44,305 bases of DNA, taken from assembly GCA_018303205.1 (NCBI GenBank), contig JAGVYP010000065.1, positions 1 through 44,305 of the forward strand, in the 5' to 3' direction. The translations under genes and the position numbers were made by a program. The notes below the pieces were generated by a model that was not told where the DNA came from, ran no database searches, and saw only the letters and a program-made list of their open reading frames with translations. How positions within the stretch are numbered: the stretch's first letter is position 1; the number at the start of each line of letters is the position of its first letter. Positions 31,437-40,035 of the stretch are shown here, one piece after another. Source of the DNA: Candidatus Woesearchaeota archaeon. GTDB lineage: Archaea; Nanobdellota; Nanobdellia; Woesearchaeales; JAGWAF01.

Positions 31437-32165
31437 TTAAGGCTCAACATTGAAATATAACCTTTTGTTTTCTGCTCCTTTGTTTTCAAATTTTAGAAAG
31501 GTGATTTTGCCTATTTCACGGGTATTTTTTACATGTGTTCCCCCACAGGGTTGAGTGTCATATCCCTCAATTTCAAGAAGTCTTACTTCTTTGATGTTTT
31601 CATCAAACCCTTTTTCAAGTTTGATCATGTCTTGGTGAAGGATGACTTTTTCTCTAGGAAGAACTTTGATGTGAACAGGAACTTCTTTTTGAATAAGGTC
31701 ATTTGCTTCTTCTATATACAGAGGTAATTGTGTTTTATCGAAATCTTTGACATTGAAATCAATGCGACTTTTCTCTACTTCTAATTGATTGCCTGTTACT
31801 TTAACAAGAGGGTTGTTTTTCATAAAAATATAGTCTAAAATATGTGCAGAGGTGTGCATACGCATGAGCTTATATCTTCTTTCCCAGTCAATACTACCTT
31901 GCACGGTATCTCCCTCTTTGAGAGTATCATTTTCCTGTGGAATAATTTCATGGCTTATGGTTCCTTCAAATTTTCCTACGAAAACGACAGGAAACACTTT
32001 TCCATCTGATAATCTAATGAGTTTCCCGACATCGTGTGGCTGTCCACCACCAGAGGGATAGAAAGCAGTATCCTTGAGAACAACGTATTTGCTATCTTTG
32101 ACAGAAATGACTTGAGTTGTAAACTCCTTGCAATAACAATCAGTAAAATAAAGAGGATGATCCAT
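31437..32165 (-). CDS. alaX: AlaX-type alanyl-tRNA editing protein
   Basis: This 242-aa protein has a short AlaRS-like N-terminal beta domain (DTAFYPSGGGQPHD, about residues 33-46) and the editing domain: RMHTSAHILDYIF (HxxxH zinc site, about 102-114), VTGNQLEVEKSRIDF, and QPCGGTHVKNT (Cys and His zinc ligands, about 208-218). AlaX hydrolyses Ser or Gly wrongly attached to tRNA-Ala. Its length and the Gly-rich GGGQ motif fit the AlaX-M group. Confidence 0.92.
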   Translation of the reverse strand: MDHPLYFTDCYCKEFTTQVISVKDSKYVVLKDTAFYPSGGGQPHDVGKLIRLSDGKVFPVVFVGKFEGTISHEIIPQENDTLKEGDTVQGSIDWERRYKLMRMHTSAHILDYIFMKNNPLVKVTGNQLEVEKSRIDFNVKDFDKTQLPLYIEEANDLIQKEVPVHIKVLPREKVILHQDMIKLEKGFDENIKEVRLLEIEGYDTQPCGGTHVKNTREIGKITFLKFENKGAENKRLYFNVEP

Positions 32166-32343
32166 AACAAGAGCGTTCTTATTTTATTTATTAATGTTAT
32201 GGATGATAGATCGTGTTTAATCGGATAATCCCTTTTTATTATTATTTTATAAAAAAATTCAAAAAAATGAATAAAAATGAGATAAAGGAATAGAAAAGAA
32301 ACAAAAAAGAGCAAATACTTAAATACAGACTTCTTTCTGAAAA

Positions 32344-33009
32344 ATGATGTTCAAAGCTCTTATTTTTGATATGGATGGTGTTTTGGTAGACTCTCATCCT
32401 TATATTTGGCATTCGTTTCAGGAAGTGCTCAGGGAGCAGGAGATTATCCTTTCTGATAAGGAGATCAAACAATATATAGGACTATCTTTGAGAGATCAGA
32501 TGGAGATCTGGAAAAAAGAGTATGGATTAAGGGGGTACACAGTAGAAGAATTTTCTCAAAAATCTGGAAAAATTCAATTTGATCTTATTGAAAAAAATCA
32601 TAAACATGATCAGTATATTTATAGCTTTATCAACCAAGCGAAAAAGCAGGGAATGAGATTAGCTGTTGCAACGAATAGTTCTCGTTGGCGTGCTGATAAG
32701 ATGTTGGAAGTGTTGAACATAAAAAAGTATTTTGATGTTCTGGTAACTTCAGACGATGTAACAAACCATAAACCCCATCCTGATATGTTTCTTTTGGCCG
32801 CAGAACGATTGGGGGTACATCCAAAACAGTGTATTGTTTTTGAAGATGCGTTAAGTGGTATTCAAGGAGCAAAAAATGCAAACATGAAAGCAGTAGCCCT
32901 AATTACGCGTTTTCACACTAGAAAAGAATTAGAAGAAGCACATTTGGTCATTAATGATTTTTCTGAAATAGACATGCAACAATTAGTTGAGTTATATAAG
33001 AAAGAGTAA
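32344..33009 (+). CDS. HAD-superfamily phosphatase / phosphomutase-like hydrolase
   Basis: This 221-aa protein has HAD motif I FDMDGVLVDSHPY (nucleophile Asp and acid/base Asp, about residues 9-21) and a helical cap. Motif II is LAVATNSS (about 101), motif III Lys is in TNHKPHPDMF, and motif IV is VFEDALSGIQGAKNA. This layout is that of beta-phosphoglucomutase and phosphoglycolate-phosphatase-like HADs. The substrate is not readable. The second codon is also Met (32347), so either start is possible. A CTTAAATAC box is about 26-30 bp upstream. Confidence 0.88.
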   Translation: MMFKALIFDMDGVLVDSHPYIWHSFQEVLREQEIILSDKEIKQYIGLSLRDQMEIWKKEYGLRGYTVEEFSQKSGKIQFDLIEKNHKHDQYIYSFINQAKKQGMRLAVATNSSRWRADKMLEVLNIKKYFDVLVTSDDVTNHKPHPDMFLLAAERLGVHPKQCIVFEDALSGIQGAKNANMKAVALITRFHTRKELEEAHLVINDFSEIDMQQLVELYKKE

Positions 33010-33148
33010 GGGAAAATGTGAGTTTATCTTTTTTTATTGTATCTCAGTTCAAATTGTTTTTTAGTCTATTTTCTTTTTATTATTATTTTTATTAAAACCA
33101 CAAACAAAATATTTTTTTAATAGAAAAAATGAGATCAAATGTAAAAAA
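33010..33148. terminator. AT-rich convergent region with T-tracts
   Basis: No gene. Mixed T-tracts (33032-33095) follow the HAD gene and A-rich tracts precede the end of the convergent 33149 gene, so both strands have U-runs suitable for archaeal termination. No hairpin with a strong GC stem is seen. Confidence 0.35.
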
Positions 33149-34129
33149 TTATGCTACATACCTTAGGTAATCTCGTACAGCTTCTCGCGTTCTGTCTTCG
33201 TACACCACACGAAGCATACCACCAAGAGTGGCACCATAGCGAATAGGAGTTTCTCTGAATGTATGAACAGTAGCAGAGGATGCGACCTTTTCAGGTAACC
33301 AATGCAAAGTTTCCACAAAAAGTTCGTGCATGGCTTTTCGCGCGCGCGGATAATTTTTTCTGCCTTTTTTATTAGTCCACGTTCCAGGTGGAGATTTGGA
33401 AAAATGATAGGGTTGAAGATGCCGAAAGTACTGGCATACACTGGCAAAACGATTGTGCATAAGAAAATCTATAACCGCATTTGTTTTGCTTCCTTGGTAA
33501 AAATCGAGCATACCGTCAATTGAAGAACCGTAATCAAGAGGAACAAGAAAGCTTTTTTGCGAAACACGTTTTGGAATTTCACGATATCCCCAAGCAAGTT
33601 TTCTTATAAAGAGTTCTTCCATCGCTGCATGTGCTAATTGCCTTGCATCTTCTCTATGCCAAGTACCTTCATGATTGCCAAAATGATAGAGTTGAAGGTC
33701 CGGATAATCTTCGCGAGAAGCATCTTTAATGGCGTCTGCTAAACTTGGAAAAAGGTGGAGTGCTGGATAAAAAATTTTATGTTTGAGAAAGAATTCCTGA
33801 TCAAAAGTAGCAGCGCCTTCTTGGATTAAGCTATGTCCTTCTAAAGCTTGTCTGATAAGAATGCGAGTATTAAAAAGGCCTAGGGCTCCGTCAATATATC
33901 CAAAAGGATGTCTTTTTCTTTTTTCTTGAACTACGCTACTGTGAGTTTCTCTTAAAATATCGCTTGCCCAATATTCGTATTGAAGAAATAAGGGCCATTC
34001 TAGCTCGGGATGATCGGGAAGAAATTCATCAAGAGTATGACGAAGTCTTGGATGTACTATAAAGTCTGGATCCTTTCCTCTTACTGCATAGACTTCTGAA
34101 AGTGCATTTTCCCAAGGAGTGAGTTCCAT
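33149..34129 (-). CDS. Unknown repeat-containing protein
   Basis: This 326-aa soluble protein appears to hold two or three copies of a unit of about 80-100 residues. The clearest pair is AMEELFIRKLAW...IPLDYGSSIDGMLDFYQ...AVIDFLMH (VPLDYGSSIDG about residue 196) and AMHELFVETLHW...IRYGATLGGMLRVVYE...AVRDYLRYV (about 292). A weaker first copy is WASDILRETHSS...FGYIDGALGLFN. The family is not recognised. The repeat argues for a structural or binding role. It belongs to the set of Pro/Arg-rich unknowns in this window. Confidence 0.6.
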   Translation of the reverse strand: MELTPWENALSEVYAVRGKDPDFIVHPRLRHTLDEFLPDHPELEWPLFLQYEYWASDILRETHSSVVQEKRKRHPFGYIDGALGLFNTRILIRQALEGHSLIQEGAATFDQEFFLKHKIFYPALHLFPSLADAIKDASREDYPDLQLYHFGNHEGTWHREDARQLAHAAMEELFIRKLAWGYREIPKRVSQKSFLVPLDYGSSIDGMLDFYQGSKTNAVIDFLMHNRFASVCQYFRHLQPYHFSKSPPGTWTNKKGRKNYPRARKAMHELFVETLHWLPEKVASSATVHTFRETPIRYGATLGGMLRVVYEDRTREAVRDYLRYVA

Positions 34130-34263
34130 AGAAGAGGAACATTGTTTATCTTTATATTAGTTATTTTTTGACGATGAGAAAGTATTAGACAGATCATGAT
34201 TAACCATAGTGAATAGAAAACATTTATATAAGCATATTAACGGGGTTAATTGTGTGATAAAAA

Positions 34264-34647
34264 ATGAAAAACCAAGAAAAAGCAGAATGGATCTTAAGGA
34301 TTGGAATTTTTGGAAGTTTTTTAGGACATGGTATTTTTGCATTAGGAATAAAACAAAATTGGATTCCTTATTTTACATCGATAGGTTTAACTGAATCTTT
34401 CGCAACAACTGCACTTCCGATAATAGGAACAATGGATATCATTGTGGCATGTTTAGCACTGATAAGCCCATTCAAAATAGTATTAATCTGGGCTTCAGTA
34501 TGGGGATTTCTTACAGCATTAATAAGACCTGTTGCTGGTGAACCTATTTGGGATTTTGTTGAGAGATGGGCTAATTGGGCAGCACCACTTGCATTGTTGA
34601 CACTACAGGGATTTCCAAAAAGATGGAATGACTTGATTAAGAAATAA
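34264..34647 (+). CDS. DoxX-like four-helix membrane protein
   Basis: This 127-aa protein has four hydrophobic segments (about residues 10-28, 46-66, 70-88 and 104-115). It has a layout typical of DoxX-like proteins: WILRIGIFGSFLGHGIFALG, LPIIGTMDIIVACLALIS, WASVWGFLTALIRPVAGE and RWANWAAPLALLTLQG. The role of this family is not settled; some members work with thiol or quinone redox proteins. A TTTATATAAGC box lies about 30-40 bp upstream. A multi-hairpin repeat follows 95 bp after the stop. Confidence 0.6.
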   Translation: MKNQEKAEWILRIGIFGSFLGHGIFALGIKQNWIPYFTSIGLTESFATTALPIIGTMDIIVACLALISPFKIVLIWASVWGFLTALIRPVAGEPIWDFVERWANWAAPLALLTLQGFPKRWNDLIKK

Positions 34648-34742
34648 GTTTTGTTCAAGATTGAAGTGAAGAAGTGCAGGAATCCTTATCTTGTGGATGT
34701 TGAAACGCTTTGAGATACGGAATTATTTTTTCTTTCATTTCT

Positions 34743-34888
34743 TGTCAAAAACCACCAATCAGAGATTGGTGGCATGTCGCGACATGCCATTATTTATAGT
34801 GGTTTTTGAGCATGCTCAAAAATTTTTCACTATAGACCATCAATGGGCTTCCCGCCACTAGTCAGAGACTAGTGGAAAATTTTTGACA
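34743..34888 (+). repeat. 146-bp multi-hairpin repeat, copy B
   Basis: This second copy has better pairing than copy A: CCACCAATC-AGA-GATTGGTGG, the 18-bp palindrome centred on GTCGCGAC, CCATTAT/ATAGTGG, the 20-bp palindrome centred on GAGCATGCTC, and CCACTAGTC-AGA-GACTAGTGG. CAAAAATTTTTCAC also pairs with GTGGAAAATTTTTG across the 3' half. Ends are TGTCAAAAA and TTTTTGACA. No clear target duplication is seen; both copies sit in T-rich sequence. Its end lies 3 bp from the stop of the radical SAM gene at 34892. Confidence 0.85.
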
Positions 34889-34891
34889 TTT

Positions 34892-36370
34892 TTACCTTGC
34901 AACTGTTTTTGCGACAATTTTTTCAAAGTGTTGGCCTATGATTGCAAGTTCTACTGCTGTGGGAAATGCTTTTATTTTTGTGACAAAAGTTCTTGATAAT
35001 AATTTCCAATAGTGTAATCTTGCGTTAGAAATTATTCCAATGTTCCACATACTCCTAAAAAGTGCAAGCATATCTGATTTTGAAATTCTAGTTCTTACAG
35101 TAGGTTTGTAACTCTTAATAAATGTGTGAATTCTTTTATAATACACTCTACGTGAATAGATAGTTGAAAGAATTCTTTTATAGCCTTGAAGGAGGGTTTC
35201 CTTATTAAGTTTGGGAACGAAATTGAGTGTCCCATCTGTATTTCCGCCTGAAGACTCTTTTACCAATCTACCTTCTGCTTTAAGACGATGCCATAACCTA
35301 GTTTGAGGCAGGGCAGTTAACAAACCAACCATTGCAGTAACAACACCCGTCTGTTGTATAAACTTTATTTGTGCTTCAAAAATATTTTCAGTATCACTGT
35401 CAAAACCAACAATAAATCCGCCCATGACCTGCATTCCATTTTGATGAATTGTTCGAACAGCATCAGCTAAATCCCTGGATACATTTTGAAATTTGTCGCA
35501 TTCTTTTAAACCGTCAAGAGAGGGTGTTTCAATGCCTAAAAATACCTTGTAGAAATTAGCAGCACTCATGAGTTGCATTAATTCTGGATCTGCTGCAAGA
35601 TTGGTACTGGCTTCTGTAAAAAAACTAAAAGGATACTTATATGCTTTCTGCCAGGTAATCAGTTCAGGTAACATTTTTTTTACATTTAAGGTGTTTCCGA
35701 TAAAATTATCGTCTACAATAAAGATAGGTCCCCTCCAGCCTGCATTATATAATGCTTGGAATTCGGTAATCATCTGTTCTGGAGATTTATTACGAGGGAT
35801 TCTGCCGTTCATGATGACAATATCGCAAAATTCGCAATTAAAAGGGCATCCTCTTGAGTATTGTACTGACAGGGTAGCATAATCTTTAAAGTTTATCAAT
35901 GACCACATAGGAAGTGGTGTTTTTGTAATGTCAGGTCTTTCCGTAGAAGTATATATTTTTTTCAAACTTCCTTCTTCAAGATCTTTTAAAAACAAAGGAA
36001 GTGTCACCTCAGCTTCATTCAATACAAAATGATCAACATCGGTAAATTGATTATACTGAGTTGTAAAGAAAGGTCCGCCTGCAACAATTTTCTTGCCGAG
36101 TCTTTTGCAACGAGCGATAATTTCACGAGCACTATCTTTTTGCACAATCATTGCCCCAATAAAAACCATATCTGCCCATTCGAGATGATCTGCAGTAAGT
36201 TCAGTTACGTTAAGGTCTATCAACTTTTTTTCCCATGTTTCCGGAAGCATGGCTGCTACAGTCATCAAACCTAAGGGAGGAAATGCTGCTTTTTTTGAAA
36301 TGAATTTCAGAACATGTTTAAAACTCCAGAAAGTATCAGGATATTTTGGATAAACTAACAAGATGTTCAT
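34892..36370 (-). CDS. B12-binding-domain radical SAM protein
   Basis: I chose the ATG at 36370 (MNILLVYPKYPDTFWSFKH), 38 bp after a GTTTATAAG box; an ATG at 36388 is too close to it. The 492-aa product has an N-terminal cobalamin-binding-like domain (about residues 1-140: PPLGLMTVAAMLP, ADMVFIGAMIVQKDS). The radical SAM core follows (about 175-400): SRGCPFNCEFCDI (CxxxCxxC), FFTEASTNLAADPELM, and GFIVGFDSDTENIF. The C-terminal helical region resembles DUF4070. Related enzymes methylate or rearrange lipids and other substrates (hopanoid HpnP, for example). The substrate is unknown. Confidence 0.88.
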   Translation of the reverse strand: MNILLVYPKYPDTFWSFKHVLKFISKKAAFPPLGLMTVAAMLPETWEKKLIDLNVTELTADHLEWADMVFIGAMIVQKDSAREIIARCKRLGKKIVAGGPFFTTQYNQFTDVDHFVLNEAEVTLPLFLKDLEEGSLKKIYTSTERPDITKTPLPMWSLINFKDYATLSVQYSRGCPFNCEFCDIVIMNGRIPRNKSPEQMITEFQALYNAGWRGPIFIVDDNFIGNTLNVKKMLPELITWQKAYKYPFSFFTEASTNLAADPELMQLMSAANFYKVFLGIETPSLDGLKECDKFQNVSRDLADAVRTIHQNGMQVMGGFIVGFDSDTENIFEAQIKFIQQTGVVTAMVGLLTALPQTRLWHRLKAEGRLVKESSGGNTDGTLNFVPKLNKETLLQGYKRILSTIYSRRVYYKRIHTFIKSYKPTVRTRISKSDMLALFRSMWNIGIISNARLHYWKLLSRTFVTKIKAFPTAVELAIIGQHFEKIVAKTVAR

Positions 36371-36468
36371 ATACAACCACACCGACATAAAATAAGCTAT
36401 ACAACTTATAAACTTTTCGTTAAAAGCATATCAGAATTTAACAAATCATGTAGAAAACATGTAGAAAA

Positions 36469-37545
36469 TCAGCAACTAAGAACTTGCAAAGTTTGATCCT
36501 TATCAACAGGATTTTTAAAACTCTTCAAATAGGGTCCTATTTTTTCTTTCATTTCTTTTTTATAGTTTTCAGAGATGTTGAGTTTGTCAATTTCTTGTTC
36601 CCAATGAATATCTTGATAGGTAGTAATATTACTAATGAAATTTCTTTTTTCTTTTTTGATGATTTGTTCTATAAGTTTTGCTTTTTGTGTTGCGAATTGT
36701 TTGGTTGCTGGAAATTTCGTAATGGCATTTGCTCCTGCTTTCATGAGGTAAGCGATTTCTTCGCAGCGTCGTAAATTAGTTCCTGCAATGATTTCGAGTT
36801 TTGGAAAACGTAATCGTAAAGAAGCGATCCACGTAACATATTCTTCTACGCTGGGTCCTTGAGTAAAGGGTGTTCCTTTGACAGGTTTTAATGCATAAAC
36901 CGTTATTCTATCAAGCTGATGTTTTTCTATAAAGTCAAATAAGTAGTGCATATCTTGAAAAGTATCTCCAAGACCAATAATGACTGCTATACTTTTTTTA
37001 AATCCGTGTAAGCGTGAGAGCATTGCATCATAAGGAGCAACGGGTTTACGTGGACAAACTTGATTATGGAGAGTAGGATGTAAGGTTTCCATCGATGCAC
37101 AAATTCCTTCTACATACGGTTTGCATTGTTCGATTTGTTGGGAAGAAAGCACCCCCAAATTAAGCCAAATTTTGTCTCCATAAACAATACTGACGTTTTT
37201 GATAATTTCAAGCAGTTCAGAAAAAGGCATGATACCATAGCCTCCTGTTAAGAATTCTATTCTCCAATTGAATATTTTGCAAAAGAGCGTTTCAAGAAGT
37301 ATGGAAGCCATGGATCGTTTTGCTGTCGCAGGATGCATTTTTTGATGTTTTGGTGTTGATCTATAGCAGAAAGTGCAATCTGCGAGTGAGCAGTACCAGC
37401 TGATGAAGATACATCTGCCATACCATGTTTCTCCATTAAAATGTTCAAAATAGGTTTGCTCTGCTTGAGAGAGAAGTTTTTGAGTTTGAAGAGAGAGTTG
37501 AATATCTTTTTCATGAATAAAAAGATGGGGGTTATATTGCGACAT
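36469..37545 (-). CDS. Biotin-synthase-like radical SAM protein with CX4CX2C
   Basis: This 358-aa protein has a radical SAM TIM barrel. The cluster motif is YCSLADCTFCYRS (about residues 51-63), with four rather than three residues between the first two Cys. FLTGGYGIMPFSELLEII follows, then an ICASMETLHPTLHNQVCP segment, VIIGLGDTFQDMHYLFDF, and a TNLRRCEEIAYLMKAGAN segment. This resembles BioB/HydE-type enzymes, but the substrate is not known. It sits next to another radical SAM gene in the same direction, separated by about 98 bp. Confidence 0.8.
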   Translation of the reverse strand: MSQYNPHLFIHEKDIQLSLQTQKLLSQAEQTYFEHFNGETWYGRCIFISWYCSLADCTFCYRSTPKHQKMHPATAKRSMASILLETLFCKIFNWRIEFLTGGYGIMPFSELLEIIKNVSIVYGDKIWLNLGVLSSQQIEQCKPYVEGICASMETLHPTLHNQVCPRKPVAPYDAMLSRLHGFKKSIAVIIGLGDTFQDMHYLFDFIEKHQLDRITVYALKPVKGTPFTQGPSVEEYVTWIASLRLRFPKLEIIAGTNLRRCEEIAYLMKAGANAITKFPATKQFATQKAKLIEQIIKKEKRNFISNITTYQDIHWEQEIDKLNISENYKKEMKEKIGPYLKSFKNPVDKDQTLQVLSC

Positions 37546-37647
37546 AAAAAGAAAAAACGAACTGTTTTTATAAATATTGCTTAATGTATCAATAAAAAGA
37601 TTGAAAAAGAAGAAATGAGTATCACGATATAAAGAGGTATAAAATGC

Positions 37648-37956
37648 TTATTTTTTCTTAACTTTTTCTTCTTTTAACAAAAATTTTACAGCTAAGAAAA
37701 CAACCCATGCGATGATAAAGAAATTGATGAGTGCTGCAAGAAAAGCACCCCAAGAAATAACAACAGGACCTAAAGAGAATGTTGCAGCGGCCCAAGCGCC
37801 TCCTGAAATAAAAGGAGTGAGTAGAGGCATGATAATGTTATCAACAAGCGACTTGATGAGAGCATTTGCTGCAGTAGCCATGATGAAAGCTATGGCAAGA
37901 GCTGTTATTTTGTATTCTTTGAGAAATGCCCTGAATTCTGATAGTAAAAGTTTCAT
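37648..37956 (-). CDS. mscL: Large-conductance mechanosensitive channel
   Basis: This 102-aa protein has the MscL pattern: an N-terminal amphipathic helix (LSEFRAFLKEYKIT), first pore helix ALAIAFIMATAANALIKSLV with small residues, NIIMPLLTPFISG, and a second membrane helix (about residues 73-93). A short Lys-rich tail follows. It is shorter than bacterial MscL (about 135 aa) in the loop and C-terminus, as in many small archaeal members. It releases solutes on osmotic downshock. Confidence 0.88.
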   Translation of the reverse strand: MKLLLSEFRAFLKEYKITALAIAFIMATAANALIKSLVDNIIMPLLTPFISGGAWAAATFSLGPVVISWGAFLAALINFFIIAWVVFLAVKFLLKEEKVKKK

Positions 37957-37998
37957 AAGATCTGTTATGGTAAATCGTTTATAAAGTTTTCTAAAAGG

Positions 37999-38652
37999 TT
38001 AGTTTTGTTTTTGAACGCCTATTTTTGGGCAGTTATTTTTTACGCTGCATAAAGAACAGCTAGGTGTTATTGGTTTGCAGATGGTTTTTCCATGATGAAC
38101 TAAAGTATCGTTAATGATTTTCCAATATTTTTTTGGAAAAAGTTTTTCAAGACAATCAGCAGTTTTATCTGGATTTTTTGTTTTACAAAATCCTAAACGA
38201 TTGGAAATACGATGTACATGCGTGTCAACAGGTATAGCGTCTTTGTCAAAAGCATAAACAAGTACGCATCCTGCGACTTTTCTGCCAACACCTGGTAATT
38301 TCAACAAATCTTCAAGGGTGTCTGGAACTTTGCCATGAAATTCACTAAGGATCATGTGCGAAGCTGCAATGATATTTTTTGTTTTTACATTATAAAAGCC
38401 TATTTTACGAATAATCTTTTTAACAGCATGAGGATTTGCAGACGAGAGTTTCGCAGGTGTTGGATATTTTTTAAAAAGTTCATCTGCAATGGGCATCGTT
38501 GTTTCGTCTTTTGCTCGTGCAGAAAGTATGGTTGCAATGAGCATTTGAAAGGCACTGAGTTTTCGTTTTCTGAACTCTCCCAACATGGTAGTTCTCTCAG
38601 TGTTTGCAAGGATGTTCAAAATGTTCAGTGCTTTTTTGTTTTTATTTTTCAT
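37999..38652 (-). CDS. nth: Endonuclease III (Nth) DNA glycosylase/lyase
   Basis: I chose the ATG at 38652 because it overlaps the stop of the upstream nucleotidase gene; the longer frame would run inside that gene. The 217-aa product has the HhH motif LPGVGRKVAGCVLVYAF with catalytic Lys (about residue 124), VDTHVHRISNRL with catalytic Asp (about 142), and the [4Fe-4S] loop CKPITPSCSLCSVKNNC (CX6CX2CX5C). Nth removes oxidised pyrimidines and cuts the abasic strand. This protein keeps the cluster, whereas MutY in the same window has lost it. Confidence 0.93.
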   Translation of the reverse strand: MKNKNKKALNILNILANTERTTMLGEFRKRKLSAFQMLIATILSARAKDETTMPIADELFKKYPTPAKLSSANPHAVKKIIRKIGFYNVKTKNIIAASHMILSEFHGKVPDTLEDLLKLPGVGRKVAGCVLVYAFDKDAIPVDTHVHRISNRLGFCKTKNPDKTADCLEKLFPKKYWKIINDTLVHHGKTICKPITPSCSLCSVKNNCPKIGVQKQN

Positions 38653-39235
38653 GGTTGATATGGGCTGCGATGTCATGCCAGTTTTTAACATGGACAATGT
38701 TTTTATGTTTTGTTTTCTTATTCCAGGGTTGTTCTATCATGAGCACTTGGAATCCTTCTTGTGCGACGTCAAGTGCAAAGTTGGGGTCATCATCGATAAA
38801 AAGAGAAATTTCTAGTTCTTTACAGTATTCTTCTTTTGTTTTGAGATGATCGTTACTGTTATAATAAGGGTTTTTTGCTATGAGCACTTTTTTGAAAATT
38901 CCTGGAAAATGTTTTTTGAGCCAATCTTCGACTTCCCAGGTATGGGGTTCTAATCTTCCTGTAATAATAAAGAGGTCATGGTGTTGGGCAAGCTTAGGTA
39001 AGACTTCTTTTGCATCAGGATGGGGTTGCATTTCATGCATAAAAGCGTCCATTTGAAATTTGTTAAAAAAGAAATCAAATTCTTTTTTTGAAATGCCAAG
39101 GCATTGATGTAAGTGTCTATGGAGAAAGTCTTGTTTGGTAAGGTGATGTTTTTTTCCTAGATGGTGTTCAAAAAATGTTAAAAGATGATCAATATAATGA
39201 TTCAGTGTATCATCAAGATCAACTGCGATGTTCAT
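38642..39235 (-). CDS. 5'(3')-deoxyribonucleotidase-like HAD phosphatase
   Basis: This 197-aa protein has HAD motif I AVDLDDTLNHYIDHLL (about residues 4-19), motif II LFIITGRLEPHTWEVEDW (about 90-107), a Lys in the AKNPYYNS region, and motif IV LFIDDDPNFALDVA (about 147-160). This is the NT5C-type layout, acting on (deoxy)nucleoside monophosphates. It overlaps the OGG gene upstream (ATGA, 4 bp) and nth downstream (11 bp). A nucleotide-pool role beside two oxidised-base glycosylases is a reasonable inference. Confidence 0.85.
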   Translation of the reverse strand: MNIAVDLDDTLNHYIDHLLTFFEHHLGKKHHLTKQDFLHRHLHQCLGISKKEFDFFFNKFQMDAFMHEMQPHPDAKEVLPKLAQHHDLFIITGRLEPHTWEVEDWLKKHFPGIFKKVLIAKNPYYNSNDHLKTKEEYCKELEISLFIDDDPNFALDVAQEGFQVLMIEQPWNKKTKHKNIVHVKNWHDIAAHINHEK

Positions 39236-40035
39236 AAGACACCCTTCCTGCTTGCATCAAAGAGATATTGTTGTGCATATCCTGCATAAATTCCAAAATA
39301 GTCCATTGCGAATTGTCTTATTTTTTGATCAGAAACTTTTTTGCCTTTAAAATAATGACGAAGCATCACTTTACGCATCCACGTGTCGATAGGAAATGCT
39401 TCTGTCTTTCCGAGTGAAAATAATGCAATGCAATCTGCAACTTTAGGACCAATTCCTGGTAATTCATTGAGCTCAAAGATGCAGTCCTCATAATGCATAG
39501 CTTGTAATTGGCGAAAAAAAGGGTAATCCACAAGAGTGTTGATAGTGTATAAGTATTTTGCTCTGAAACCTGTTTTTGCATTCCAGATTTTTTGATAATC
39601 ATTTAAAGAGTGGAGTTCAGGAAAGTGAAAAACAGTTTTTCCAAATTTTTCTTCTTTTCTTCCAAATTGTTGTGAGAGTAGATCCATGTTCATTTTTATT
39701 TTGGGAATATTGCTTGCGGAACTGCAGAGAAATGCTACCATGCATTCCCAAGGATCTTGTTGAAGAAGACGCAAGCCTGCGCTGTGCTGAATCGCTTTGT
39801 TGATAACTTCATCTTTATTTATTTTTTTGTTTATTTTTTTTATATTTTCTTTCAAAGAAAAAAAAGAGGTGAGGAAATGATCAGGAGTTCCTTCAAAGTG
39901 AAGTTTGTTTCCTTCTTGTTTCATGCGAAAGAACTGGTCAAGATGATGTACATACCACCACCCATTTTCAAAATGATAGCGAAAAATCTGTCCTGAATCA
40001 AGTGTTTTCTCTACTGAGAAATCTTTTACGATCAT
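39232..40035 (-). CDS. OGG1-like 8-oxoguanine DNA glycosylase
   Basis: This 267-aa protein has an N-terminal beta domain (EKTLDSGQIFRYHFENGWWYV, about residues 9-29) and the DPWECMVAFLCSSASNIPKI helix. The HhH-GPD core is ELPGIGPKVADCIALFSLGK (catalytic Lys near 202) and AFPIDTWMRKVM (Asp near 220). OGG1/OGG2 enzymes remove 8-oxoG opposite C and nick the strand. The arrangement with an N-terminal beta domain favours OGG1 type over AGOG. It overlaps the nucleotidase gene by 4 bp and should be co-transcribed with it and nth. Confidence 0.88.
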   Translation of the reverse strand: MIVKDFSVEKTLDSGQIFRYHFENGWWYVHHLDQFFRMKQEGNKLHFEGTPDHFLTSFFSLKENIKKINKKINKDEVINKAIQHSAGLRLLQQDPWECMVAFLCSSASNIPKIKMNMDLLSQQFGRKEEKFGKTVFHFPELHSLNDYQKIWNAKTGFRAKYLYTINTLVDYPFFRQLQAMHYEDCIFELNELPGIGPKVADCIALFSLGKTEAFPIDTWMRKVMLRHYFKGKKVSDQKIRQFAMDYFGIYAGYAQQYLFDASRKGVL

